Assembly (NCBI GenBank): GCA_023954045.1
Contig: JAMLIR010000014.1
Span: 1 to 64,000 of the forward strand
From: Burkholderiaceae bacterium
GTDB taxonomy: Bacteria; Pseudomonadota; Gammaproteobacteria; Burkholderiales; Burkholderiaceae_E
DNA length: 64,000 nucleotides
Reading direction: 5' to 3'
Below are positions 37,633 to 46,962 of this stretch, piece after piece. Within the stretch, counting starts at the first letter, position 1. Each line of letters begins with the position of its first letter. The notes below the pieces were generated by a model. That model was not told where the DNA came from, did not search any database, and was given only the letters and a program-made list of their open reading frames with translations. The position numbers and the translations under genes were made by a program.

Positions 37633-38682
37633 TCACGGTGCGGCGGGTCGGGGTGCGGCCGATGGTGGGCGGGTATCGATGCGATTCTCCTCGACCGCGT
37701 GGCAGGCGGCCAGGCCGCCGCCGTCGGTCGCCTTCAGCACGGGCCGCTCGCGCCGGCAGCGCTCGTGCACCCAGGGGCAGCGCGGGTGGAACGCGCAGCC
37801 GCCGGGCGGGTCGAGCGGGTCGGGCACTTCGCCGGCCACCGGCGTGCGCGCGCGCCCGGTCATCGCGATGTCGGGAATCGCGTCGAGCAGCATGCGCGTG
37901 TACGGATGCCGCGGCCTCGCGAACAGCGTGCGCTTCGGCGCCAGCTCGACGATGCGCCCGAGGTACATCACGCCGACGCGGTCGCTCACGTGATGCACGA
38001 CCGCGAGGTTGTGCGAGATGAACAGGTAGGTGAGCCCGTCCTGGCGCTGCAGTTCGCGCATCAGGTTCAGCACCTGCGCCTGCACCGACACGTCGAGCGC
38101 CGAGGTCGGCTCGTCGCAGACCAGGAACTCGGGCTTCGACGCGAGCGCGCGCGCGATCGAGATCCGCTGGCGTTGCCCGCCGGAGAACTGGTGCGGAAAT
38201 TTCGCCGCGTCGGCCTCGGCCAGCCCGACGTGGCGCAGCAGTTCGCCGACCCGCGCGCGGATCGCGTCTTCGCCTTCGACGAGGCGATGCACGCGGATCG
38301 GCTCGGCGACGATCGCCGAGACCTTCCAGCGCGGGTTCAGGCTGGCGTAGGGATCCTGGAAGATCATCTGCATCCGCCGCCGCTGCGCGGCGTTGCGCGG
38401 GCCGCGCAGCTGCGACAGGTCGTGCCCGTCGAAGCGCACCGTGCCGCGCGTGGGCGCGTAGAGCCCCACCAGCATTCGCGCGACGGTGGACTTGCCGCAC
38501 CCCGATTCGCCGACCAGCCCCAGCGTCTCGCCGCGCGCGATCGCGAAGCTCACGTCGTCGACCGCGTGCAGCAGCAGGCGCGGCTTGCGCTCGAGCACGC
38601 GCTCGAGCCAGGGTGCCGAGACGTCGAACGTCCGGGCGATGCCGTCGACTTCGACCAGGGGCGCGGTGCCGGCCGGGGTCAC
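37633..38682 (-). CDS. Peptide-type ABC transporter ATPase (DppF/OppF-like)
   Basis: The ATPase has Walker [18 protein letters not shown], the Q-loop [14 protein letters not shown], signature [15 protein letters not shown], Walker [24 protein letters not shown] and the C-terminal oligopeptide domain with four Cys ([21 protein letters not shown] ... ACHAVE). I chose GTG at 38682, giving 349 residues with a GGAG 8 bases upstream; the open frame continues to 38727 but there it approaches the inverted repeat and has no ribosome site. It pairs with the DppD-like ATPase encoded upstream, but 720 bases of palindromic sequence separate them. Confidence 0.9.
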   Translation of the reverse strand: MTPAGTAPLVEVDGIARTFDVSAPWLERVLERKPRLLLHAVDDVSFAIARGETLGLVGESGCGKSTVARMLVGLYAPTRGTVRFDGHDLSQLRGPRNAAQRRRMQMIFQDPYASLNPRWKVSAIVAEPIRVHRLVEGEDAIRARVGELLRHVGLAEADAAKFPHQFSGGQRQRISIARALASKPEFLVCDEPTSALDVSVQAQVLNLMRELQRQDGLTYLFISHNLAVVHHVSDRVGVMYLGRIVELAPKRTLFARPRHPYTRMLLDAIPDIAMTGRARTPVAGEVPDPLDPPGGCAFHPRCPWVHERCRRERPVLKATDGGGLAACHAVEENRIDTRPPSAAPRPAAP

Positions 38683-38741
38683 GTCGAATGCTCCACGAAG
38701 CGTTGCAGCATGCGACGCGTGGCGCACGGAGCGTTTGTGCG

Positions 38742-39007
38742 TGCAAAGGCGCGGGCCGTGGGGCGAGCTGCCTGCGGCGGACGCGCCTGGTGCTTGCCCC
38801 CGCTTCGCGGGGGTGCCCTGCGATGCTCGGATCGCCGGCCCGCGCCGCGAAACTCGCTACGCGCGCTGCGCGCGCTCCGCTCAGACAATCGCGGCGAGTC
38901 AGATGAACGATGCGCGCTTCGCGCGCAGGCCGGCGCTCCTGCGCTTCTCGGCTGCGCACAAGGCGCGCCCGCCGCAGGCAGCTCGCCCCACGGCCCGCGC
39001 CTTTGCA
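38742..39007. repeat. Inverted repeat element A (47-base arms) with conserved core
   Basis: Arms 38742-38788 and 38961-39007 are reverse complements with one mismatch in 47 bases. The 172-base centre holds, at 38843-38896 and in minus orientation, a nested motif: an 8-base-pair outer stem (CGCCGCGA/TCGCGGCG) enclosing TGTCTGA, an inner GC-rich hairpin and GAGTT. The motif is centred within about 5 bases of the dyad. Elements B and C share the motif but not the arm sequence. It lies between the DppD- and DppF-like genes. No transposase or target duplication was seen. Confidence 0.9.
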
Positions 39008-39076
39008 GGAAGCGTCGTGGCGTTCGCGAGAATCGTGTCCGTCTACGGTTCGAACGCCACCGACGCTTCGAGAGCG

Positions 39077-39360
39077 GCAGGCGGCGGCTGGGCGGGGCGC
39101 GGCGCAACGGGGCCCAGCGCTTCGGGGCGATGTCGGCGGCGCCGAGCAGCGGAGCCTCGGGGTCGGCGCGCGAAGCGCGCTTCGTACTTCTGACTCGCGG
39201 CGACTGTTTGAGCGGAGCTCGCGAAGCGAGCGCAGCGAGTTTCGCCGCGCGACCCCGAGGCGAGCAGCGGAGGGAAGTCGGTGCGAAGCACCGACCGCCG
39301 GCGTCATCGCCCCGAAGCGCTGGGCCCCGTTGCGCCGCGCCCCGCCCAGCCGCCGCCTGC
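39077..39360. repeat. Inverted repeat element B (56-base perfect arms) with conserved core
   Basis: Arms 39077-39132 and 39305-39360 are perfect reverse complements over 56 bases. Inside, GCCTCGGGGTCG (39154) and CGACCCCGAGGC (39250) form a second pair, and the core motif occupies 39197-39248: outer stem GCGGCGA/TCGCCGC, left loop TGTTTGA, inner stem GCTCGC/GCGAGC with a GAA turn, right loop GAGTT. The core is centred within 4 bases of the dyad. It sits just upstream of element A and directly after the end of the DppD-like gene. Confidence 0.92.
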
Positions 39361-39402
39361 CGCGACGCGATCAGCCTGGAACGAATCGCGGGCTGCGTCA
39401 CG

Positions 39403-40394
<992 letters not shown>

Positions 40395-40398
<4 letters not shown>

Positions 40399-41372
40399 CG
40401 CAGCTTCGGATTGAGCGCGTCGCGCAGCCAGTCGCCGAGCAGGTTCACCGACATGCACAGCAGCACCAGCGCGAGCCCGGGGAAGACCACCAGCCACCAC
40501 TCGCCCGAGTAGAGGAAGTTGTTGCCGTTGTTGATCATCGTGCCCAGCGACGGCGAGGTCGGCGGCACCCCGACGCCGAGAAACGACAGCGTCGCCTCGG
40601 TGATGATCGCCTGCGCGACGTTGATCGTCGCGATCACGAGCACCGGACCGAGCACGTTCGGCAGCACGTGCCTGGTCATGATCCGCCACGGGCCCGCGCC
40701 GATCACGCGTGCCGCCTGTACGTACTCGCGGTTCTTCTCGACCAGCGTCGAGCCGCGCACCGTGCGCGCGTACTGCACCCAGTTCGCGAGCCCGATCGAG
40801 CCGACCAGCACCGCGATGGCCAGCCAGTCGTTGTGAACGTCGCGCGGCAATATCGCGCGCGCCGACCCGTCGATCAGCAGCGCGATCAGGATCGCCGGGA
40901 ACGACAGTTGCACGTCGGCCACGCGCATGACGAACGCATCGAGCCGTCCCCCGACGTAGCCCGACAGCAGCCCGAGCCCCACGCCGAGCAGCATCGCCAG
41001 CAGCACGGAAGCCACGCCGACCAGCAGCGAGATCCGCGACCCGTAGAGGATCGTCGACAGCACGTCGCGCCCCTGGTCGTCGGTGCCGAACACGAACGAC
41101 CAGTTGCCCTCGTCCTGCCAGACCGGCGGCAACAGCGAATCGTTCAGCGACAGCGTGGCCAGATCGAACGGCTGGTGCGGGGCCACCCACGGCGCCAGCA
41201 CCGCGCCCACGATCATCACCAGCGCCACCACGGCCGCCCCGATCGCCACCGGGCTCGTGCGAAAGCTGTACCAGAGGTCGCTCGCGAAGAACCGCCGCAG
41301 CGCACCGGGCGGCTGCGCGATCGAAGTCGCGCCGCCGCCGTCTGCCGCGGAGTTGCGGCCATCGACACTCAT
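40395..41372 (-). CDS. Peptide-type ABC transporter permease (DppC/OppC-like)
   Basis: The 325-residue inner-membrane permease has about six helices, the OppC N-terminal domain (APWVAPHQPFDLATLSL, FVFGTDDQGRDVLSTILYGSRISLLVGV) and the coupling motif EYVQAARVIGAGPWRIMTRHVLPNVL. I chose the ATG at 41372 (MSVDGRN); an upstream ATG at 41417 would add residues encoded partly inside the inverted-repeat arm. It is followed by the two ATPase genes. Confidence 0.9.
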
Positions 41373-41403
41373 CGCCCACACCTGGCGGGTGCGAGGGCCT
41401 CGA

Positions 41404-41734
41404 GGCATCGCGGGCATGCGACGCGGGGTGGCGTCAGCGGCGTTGCGACGGCGCGTGAGCGCGGGCCCGGGGGAGACGCGCGCCGGGCCCGCGGCGTAGG
41501 CGCTGGCGCGGGAGCGCAGCCGAGACCGGACGCGCGAAGCGCGAGTCGGCCCCTGTTTGAGGCCCCGAAGGGGCCGAGTTGGGGCCGACGGTCCGGGCTC
41601 GGCGTCCGCGCGACCAAGCGTTTCCGTATGGACAGCGCCTTCGTCGCGGGCCCGGCGCGCGTCTCCCCCGGGCCCGCGCTCACGCGCCGTCGCAACGCCG
41701 CTGACGCCACCCCGCGTCGCATGCCCGCGATGCC
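41404..41734. repeat. Inverted repeat element C (90-base perfect arms) with conserved core
   Basis: Arms 41404-41493 and 41645-41734 are perfect reverse complements over 90 bases, with a 151-base centre. At 41545-41589 lies the cleanest copy of the core: 9-pair outer stem GTCGGCCCC/GGGGCCGAC, left loop TGTTTGA, 6-pair inner stem GGCCCC/GGGGCC with GAA turn, right loop GAGTT. Its midpoint (41567) is within 2 bases of the dyad (41569). The element fills the space between the binding-protein and DppC-like genes, so it would be transcribed as a very stable hairpin within the operon. Confidence 0.95.
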
Positions 41735-41756
41735 GTCCGTGGCAGTCCGAACCCGC

Positions 41757-43382
41757 CTACTTCAACACCACCCACTTGAACAGGTTGAAGTTGTCCGGCA
41801 ACTGCACCACCGACACGTTCTTCCTCATCCCCCACGCCAGCGCCTGCTGGTGCAGCGGCAGGTGCCCGACCTCGTCCTGGTGGATCTTGAACGTCTCGGC
41901 GATCATCGCGTTGCGCTTCGTCTGGTCGGTCTCGGACTGCACCAGCTTCGTCAGTTCGTCGACCCGCGCATTGCTGTACCCGCCCAGGTTGAACTGTCCG
42001 CGCCCCGACGGATCGGGCGTGCCGAGAATCGCGTTCAGCACGTTGTGCGAGTCGTAGGTGGCCGGCGTCCAGCCCAGCAGGTAGAACGACGTGTTGCGCG
42101 ACAGGATCTTCGGGAAATACGTGCCCTTGGTTTCGGCCTCGAGGTTCACCTTGACGCCCACGCGAGCGAGCATCCCGGCCACCGCCTGGCAGATCTCGCC
42201 GTCGTTGACGTAGCGGTCGTTCGGGCAGTTCATCTTCACCTCGAAGTCGTTCGGATAGCCGGCCTCGGCGAGCAGTTTCTTCGAGGCTTCCGGGTCGTAC
42301 GGGAGGCGCTTGTTGAGCTCGGCCGGGAAGCCCTTGATGCCCGGCGCGACCATCAGCGCGGTGGGCGTGGCCGCGCCGCGCATGATCCGCGTCTTGATCG
42401 CCTCGATGTCGATCGCCTGGAAGAATGCGCGGCGCACGCGCACGTCCTTGAACGGATTCTTGCCCTTGACGTTCGAGAACAGCAGCTCGTTGCGCGCCTG
42501 GTCCATGCCGAGGAAGATCGTGCGCAGCTCGGGCCCCTGCATGATGTTCAGGTTCGGGTTCTGCTTCAGGCGCGCGACGTCCTGCACCGGCACCGGCTGC
42601 ATGAAGTCGATCTCGCCGGAGATCAGGGCGGCCACGCGGGTGGCGTCGGCGCCGATCGGCGTGAACACCACCTCGTCGATGTTCGTCTCGACCTTGTCCC
42701 AGTAGTTCAGGTTGCGCGCCAGCACCGTGCGCACGCCGGGGTCGCGCGAGCGCAACCGGAACGGGCCGGTGCCGTTGGCCTTGAACGAGGCCGCGTTCTC
42801 GACCCCCTTGCGCTTGTCGACCGGCCGCTCGGCGCGGTTCTCCTCGCACCACTTCTTGCTCATGATGTACACGAGCGAGATCACGTCGGGCAGGATCGGG
42901 AACGGGCTCTTCGTCACGATCTCGACGGTGTCGGCGTCGATCTTGCGCACCTGCGCGATCTCGTTGGTGTACGACTTCATGTCCGAGCCGTCGGCGGCAG
43001 CGCGCGCGAACGTGAACAAGACGTCGTCGGCGGTGAATGGCGTGCCGTCGTGGAAGGTGACACCCCTGCGCAGCTCGAAGCGCCACGTGGTTGGGTTGAC
43101 CTGCGTCCACTTGGTGGCCAGGCCCGGCACCAGCCCGAGCTTCTTGTCGTGCGCGACCAGAGGCTCGTAGATGTTCCCGGTGAACGACAGCTGCAGCGAC
43201 TCGTTCAGCGAGTGCGGGTCCATCGACAACGCGTCGCCCTGGTCGGCGATGCGGAAGGTCTTCGCTTCGGCGGGGGCGACCGCCATCGGGCCGACGGCGG
43301 CGCCGAGTGCGACGCTGGCGGCGATCGCGAAGGCGAGCCTGCGGAACTTCGGCGCGGCGGCGCGCGGCGGGGTGCGGGTCAT
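41757..43382 (-). CDS. Peptide-type ABC transporter substrate-binding protein (family 5)
   Basis: The 541-residue periplasmic protein has a long basic leader with a Sec signal (LAFAIAASVALGAAVGPMAVAPAEA) and family 5 blocks: FRIADQGDALSMDPHSLNESLQLSFTGNIYEPLV, WRFELRRGVTFHDGTPFTADDVLFTFARA and the DVRVRRAFFQAIDIEAIKTRIMRG segment. It captures the ligand for the Dpp-like permease. Its stop is followed by inverted repeat C. The two M20 hydrolases upstream suggest an N-acylated amino acid or small peptide as ligand (inference). Confidence 0.92.
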   Translation of the reverse strand: MTRTPPRAAAPKFRRLAFAIAASVALGAAVGPMAVAPAEAKTFRIADQGDALSMDPHSLNESLQLSFTGNIYEPLVAHDKKLGLVPGLATKWTQVNPTTWRFELRRGVTFHDGTPFTADDVLFTFARAAADGSDMKSYTNEIAQVRKIDADTVEIVTKSPFPILPDVISLVYIMSKKWCEENRAERPVDKRKGVENAASFKANGTGPFRLRSRDPGVRTVLARNLNYWDKVETNIDEVVFTPIGADATRVAALISGEIDFMQPVPVQDVARLKQNPNLNIMQGPELRTIFLGMDQARNELLFSNVKGKNPFKDVRVRRAFFQAIDIEAIKTRIMRGAATPTALMVAPGIKGFPAELNKRLPYDPEASKKLLAEAGYPNDFEVKMNCPNDRYVNDGEICQAVAGMLARVGVKVNLEAETKGTYFPKILSRNTSFYLLGWTPATYDSHNVLNAILGTPDPSGRGQFNLGGYSNARVDELTKLVQSETDQTKRNAMIAETFKIHQDEVGHLPLHQQALAWGMRKNVSVVQLPDNFNLFKWVVLK

Positions 43383-43440
43383 CGTGGGTCTCCTCGTGGT
43401 TGTGTCGTCTTTCGGGGGCAGGGGCAGCGGCCCAGGAACC

Positions 43441-44688
43441 TCAGGCGATCGACCCGAGCGGCATCGACTGTTCGGCCAATCGCACGAACAGCGCGGCGCC
43501 GATCGGGAGGATCGCGTCGTTGAAATCGTAGCGGGTGCTGTGCAGCAGCGAGCCGGCCTCGGCGCCGCCCTGTCCGATCCGGAAGTAGGCGCCGGGCCGC
43601 ACCTGCAGCATGAACGAGAAATCCTCGGCGCCCATGCTCGGCTCGAGGTCGCGCACCACGCGCTCGGCGCCCACCAGCTCCTCGGCGACGCGGGCGCCGA
43701 ACAGCGCCTCGCGATGGCTGTTGATCGTCGCCGGGTAGATTCGCTCGTAGAACAGCTCGGCGGTCGCGCCGAATCCGCCGGCGATCGAGTCCACGAGCGC
43801 ACGAAGCCGTTGCTCGACGAGTGCCTGCGTCTCGGTGCGGAACGTGCGCACCGTGCCGACCAGCTTCGCCTCGTCGGGGATCACGCTCATCGCGCCCGGG
43901 TGTCCGGCCTGGATCGAGCACAGGCTGACGACCGCCGAATCGATCGGACTCACGTTGCGCGACACGATCGATTGCGCGGCGGTGATCACGTGCGCGGCGA
44001 CCAGCACCGGGTCGACGGTCAGGTACGGGTGCGCGCCGTGGCCGCCGCGCCCCCTGATCGTGATGGTCACCCGGTCGGCGGCGGCCATCATCGGGCCTGG
44101 GCGCACCGCGATCGTTCCGGGCGGCAGCGCCGGCCAGTTGTGCATCGCGTAGACGGTGTCGCACGGAAAGCGCTCGAACAGGCCGTCGTCGATCATCGCC
44201 TGCGCGCCCGCGAAACCCTCCTCGCCGGGCTGGAAGATCAGGTGCACGGTGCCGTCGAAGTCGCGGTTCGCGGCGAGGTAGCGCGCGGCGCCCAGCAGCA
44301 TCGTCATGTGGCCGTCGTGGCCGCAGCCGTGCATCGCGCCGGCCTTGCGCGAGCGGTGCGGCAGGTCGTTCTCCTCGTGCATCGGCAGCGCGTCCATGTC
44401 GGCGCGCAGCCCGATCGTCCGGCTGCTGTGCGTCTGCCGGCCGCGGATCACGCCGACCAGCCCCGTGCGGCCGATTCCGCGATGCACCTCGTCGACGCCG
44501 TAGCGGGCGAGCTGCCGCGCGACCAGCTCGGCGGTGAAGTGCTCCTCGAAGCCGAGCTCGGGATTGGCGTGCAGCGCGTGGCGCAGCGCGGTGAGCTCGC
44601 GGTGCCAGCCGCGCAATTCGGCGAGTGCCGGGTGGCGGGCGAGATGCCGCTCGGGCGCGGCGGCGACGGGGGGTTCGACGGCGTTCAT
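43441..44688 (-). CDS. M20 family amidohydrolase (hippurate hydrolase/aminoacylase-like)
   Basis: The 415-residue metallohydrolase has the M20D motifs LRADMDALPMHEENDLPHRS, the metal site MHGCGHDGHMTMLLGAARYL, the catalytic Glu pair FQPGEEGFAGAQAMIDDGLF, GRGGHGAHPYLTVDPV in the lid domain and SMGAEDFSFML near the C-terminus. It removes an acyl group from N-acyl amino acids or related amides. It lies between the DppB-like permease and the binding-protein gene, within the transporter operon. No signal peptide is evident, so it acts in the cytoplasm on imported substrate. Confidence 0.9.
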   Translation of the reverse strand: MNAVEPPVAAAPERHLARHPALAELRGWHRELTALRHALHANPELGFEEHFTAELVARQLARYGVDEVHRGIGRTGLVGVIRGRQTHSSRTIGLRADMDALPMHEENDLPHRSRKAGAMHGCGHDGHMTMLLGAARYLAANRDFDGTVHLIFQPGEEGFAGAQAMIDDGLFERFPCDTVYAMHNWPALPPGTIAVRPGPMMAAADRVTITIRGRGGHGAHPYLTVDPVLVAAHVITAAQSIVSRNVSPIDSAVVSLCSIQAGHPGAMSVIPDEAKLVGTVRTFRTETQALVEQRLRALVDSIAGGFGATAELFYERIYPATINSHREALFGARVAEELVGAERVVRDLEPSMGAEDFSFMLQVRPGAYFRIGQGGAEAGSLLHSTRYDFNDAILPIGAALFVRLAEQSMPLGSIA

Positions 44689-44699
44689 CGGTTCCGGGT

Positions 44700-45683
44700 T
44701 CAGTGCGCGGCCGCGCCGCGGTCGGCCCGCAGCCGCGGATCGACGGCGAAGTAGAGCAGGTCGACGACCAGGTTGATCGTCACGAAGACCAGCGCGATCA
44801 GGCACAGGTAGGCCGCCATGATCGGGATGTCGGCGAACTGCACCGCCTGGATGAACAGCAGCCCCATGCCGGGCCACTGGAACACCGTCTCGGTGACGAT
44901 CGCGAACGCGATGATGCCGCCCAGCTGCAGGCCGGCGATCGTGATGACCGGCACCAGCGTGTTCTTCAGCGCGTGGCCAAAGTGCACCGCGCGGTCGGGC
45001 AGCCCGCGCGCGCGCGCGAACTTGATGTAGTCGGTGCGCAGCACCTCGAGCATCTCCGAGCGGATCAGCCGCATGATCAGCGTCATCTGGAACAGCGCCA
45101 GCGTCACCGCCGGCAGCACCAGGTGCGCCAGCCCCTCGCGGGTGAGCAAGCCGGTCGTCCACCATCCGATCGCCACGGTCTCGCCGCGCCCGTACGAGGG
45201 CAGCCAGCCGAGCACCACCGCGAACAGCAGGATCAGGAAGATGCCGATCAGGAAGGTCGGCAGCGACACGCCGACCAGCGACGCCGCCAGCAGCAGGTTC
45301 GACAGCACGCCGCGCCGGCGCAGCGCCGTGTAGACGCCGAGCGGAACGCCGATCGCCAGCGCCAGCAGTGCCGCGGCGAACGACAGTTCGAGCGTGGCCG
45401 GGAAACGCTCGCGGATCAGCGTCGACACCTTGCGTCCCTGCCGGTACGACAGGCCGAAGTCGCCCTGCGCCGCGTTGCCGAGGAAGTGCGCGAACTGCAG
45501 GTAGAACGGGTCGTCCAGGCCGAGGTCGCGGCGCAGCTCGGCGCGCTGCTCGGGCGTCGCGTCCTGGCCGAGCATCGACAGCACCGGGTCCCCGACGTAC
45601 TGGAACAGCGCGAAGGCGATGAATGCCACGACCAGCATCACCAGCGCGGCCTGCGCGATCCGGCGGACGACGAAGGCGAGCAT
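44700..45683 (-). CDS. Peptide-type ABC transporter permease (DppB/OppB-like)
   Basis: The 327-residue permease has an N-terminal helix (FVVRRIAQAALVMLVVAFIAFALF), the OppB LGLDDPFYLQFAHFLGNAAQGDFGLSYRQGRKV block and the coupling segment DYIKFARARGLPDRAVHFGHALKNTLVPVITIAGLQLGGII. It forms the channel with the DppC-like protein. Unusually, an M20 hydrolase and the binding-protein gene separate the two permease genes. Confidence 0.92.
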   Translation of the reverse strand: MLAFVVRRIAQAALVMLVVAFIAFALFQYVGDPVLSMLGQDATPEQRAELRRDLGLDDPFYLQFAHFLGNAAQGDFGLSYRQGRKVSTLIRERFPATLELSFAAALLALAIGVPLGVYTALRRRGVLSNLLLAASLVGVSLPTFLIGIFLILLFAVVLGWLPSYGRGETVAIGWWTTGLLTREGLAHLVLPAVTLALFQMTLIMRLIRSEMLEVLRTDYIKFARARGLPDRAVHFGHALKNTLVPVITIAGLQLGGIIAFAIVTETVFQWPGMGLLFIQAVQFADIPIMAAYLCLIALVFVTINLVVDLLYFAVDPRLRADRGAAAH

Positions 45684-45721
45684 CGCTGGCGCGCTCGGGC
45701 GCTATCGCCGGGGCGGCCGGC

Positions 45722-46912
45722 TCAGCGCGGCGCCAGCCAGCGCTCGGCCAGGTGCACCCAGTACGAGGCGCCGATCGGTATCAGCTCGTCGTTGAAGTCG
45801 TAGTTCGGGTTGTGCAGCGTGCAGGGCCCCAGTCCGTGGCCGGACTCGCGGTGCGCGCCCTCGCCGTTGCCGATGACGACGTAGCAGCCCGGCTTCTCGA
45901 GCAGGAAGTAGGCGAAGTCCTCCGAGCCGAGCGTCGGCTCGAAGTCGAACACGTTGGCCTCGCCGACGATGTCCTTCATCACCTCGCGGCAGAAGTCGGT
46001 TTCCTTCGCGTGGTTGATCGTCGGCGGATAGTTGCGCACGAATTCCAGTTCGGCGGTGCAGCCGAACGCCGCCGCGGTGTGCTCGACCAATGCACGCATC
46101 CGCTGCTCGACCAGGTCGATCGTCTCGACGGTGAACGTGCGCAGCGTGCCCTGGATCTCGGCGGTGTCGGGCACCACGTTGGTCGCTTCGCCGGCGTGGA
46201 TCATCGTCACCGACAGCACCGCCGCCTCGATCGGCCGCTTGTTGCGCGTGATGATGGTCTGGAACGCCTGCACCATCTGGCAGGCCACCGGCACCGGGTC
46301 GACGCCGTTGTGGGGCAGCGCCGCGTGCGAGCCGCGGCCGCGGATCGTGACCTTGAACTCGGTGGACGAGCCCATCACCGGGCCGGCCCGCAGTGCGAAC
46401 TGTCCGGCGGCCAGGCCGGGCCAGTTGTGCATCCCGAAGATCGCCTCCATCGGGAACTTCTCGAACAGGCCGTCGCGGATCATCTCGCGCGCGCCGCCGC
46501 CGCCTTCCTCGGCCGGCTGGAAGACCAGGTAGACCGTGCCGTCGAAGTGGCGCTGCGTGGCGAAGTGCTTCGCCGCGGCGAGCAGCATCGCGACGTGGCC
46601 GTCGTGGCCGCAGGCGTGCATGCGCCCCGGGTGCTTCGACGCGTGCGCGAAGCGGTTGAACTCGGTCATCGGCAGCGCGTCCATGTCGGCGCGCAGGCCG
46701 ATCGCTCGGCTCGACGTGCCCGCCTTCACGATGCCGACCACGCCGGTGCCGCCCAGCCCGCGGTCGACCGGGATACCCCATTCGGCCAAGCGCGCCGCGA
46801 CCAGGTCGGCGGTGCGGAATTCCTCGAACTTCAGTTCCGGGTGCGCGTGCAGGTCGCGGCGGAACTCGCGGATCTCGGCGTGGAACTCGGCGATCTGTTC
46901 GACCAGCTTCAT
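45722..46912 (-). CDS. M20 family amidohydrolase (second copy)
   Basis: The 396-residue enzyme is a paralogue of the one at 43441, with LRADMDALPMTEFNRFAHAS, metal site MHACGHDGHVAMLLAAAKHF, FQPAEEGGGGAREMIRDGLFEK, GRGSHAALPHNGVDPVPVA and TLGSEDFAYFLLEKPG. Start at 46912 (MKLVEQIAEFHAEIREFRRDLHAHPEL); the frame extends to 46984 but the extra residues are low complexity. It is the first gene of the dpp-like operon and is divergent from the molybdopterin oxidoreductase gene, 50 bases apart. Confidence 0.9.
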   Translation of the reverse strand: MKLVEQIAEFHAEIREFRRDLHAHPELKFEEFRTADLVAARLAEWGIPVDRGLGGTGVVGIVKAGTSSRAIGLRADMDALPMTEFNRFAHASKHPGRMHACGHDGHVAMLLAAAKHFATQRHFDGTVYLVFQPAEEGGGGAREMIRDGLFEKFPMEAIFGMHNWPGLAAGQFALRAGPVMGSSTEFKVTIRGRGSHAALPHNGVDPVPVACQMVQAFQTIITRNKRPIEAAVLSVTMIHAGEATNVVPDTAEIQGTLRTFTVETIDLVEQRMRALVEHTAAAFGCTAELEFVRNYPPTINHAKETDFCREVMKDIVGEANVFDFEPTLGSEDFAYFLLEKPGCYVVIGNGEGAHRESGHGLGPCTLHNPNYDFNDELIPIGASYWVHLAERWLAPR

Positions 46913-46962
46913 GGAGGCACTCGCAGCGGCGCAGGGCGGTTCCGATAGATTAGCATTGGCAT

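Noticed and set aside
38683-38727. Longer N-terminus for the DppF-like ATPase starting at 38727
   Set aside because: The added residues lack family similarity and a ribosome site, while GTG at 38682 has a GGAG at good spacing.
38742-39360. Elements A and B as an insertion sequence
   Set aside because: No transposase frame, no terminal direct repeats, and the arms of A, B and C are unrelated in sequence. They are better described as palindromic repeats with a shared core.
41404-41734. Element C as a transcription terminator
   Set aside because: There is no T-run after the right arm and it lies inside a co-directional operon; the arm length far exceeds a terminator stem.
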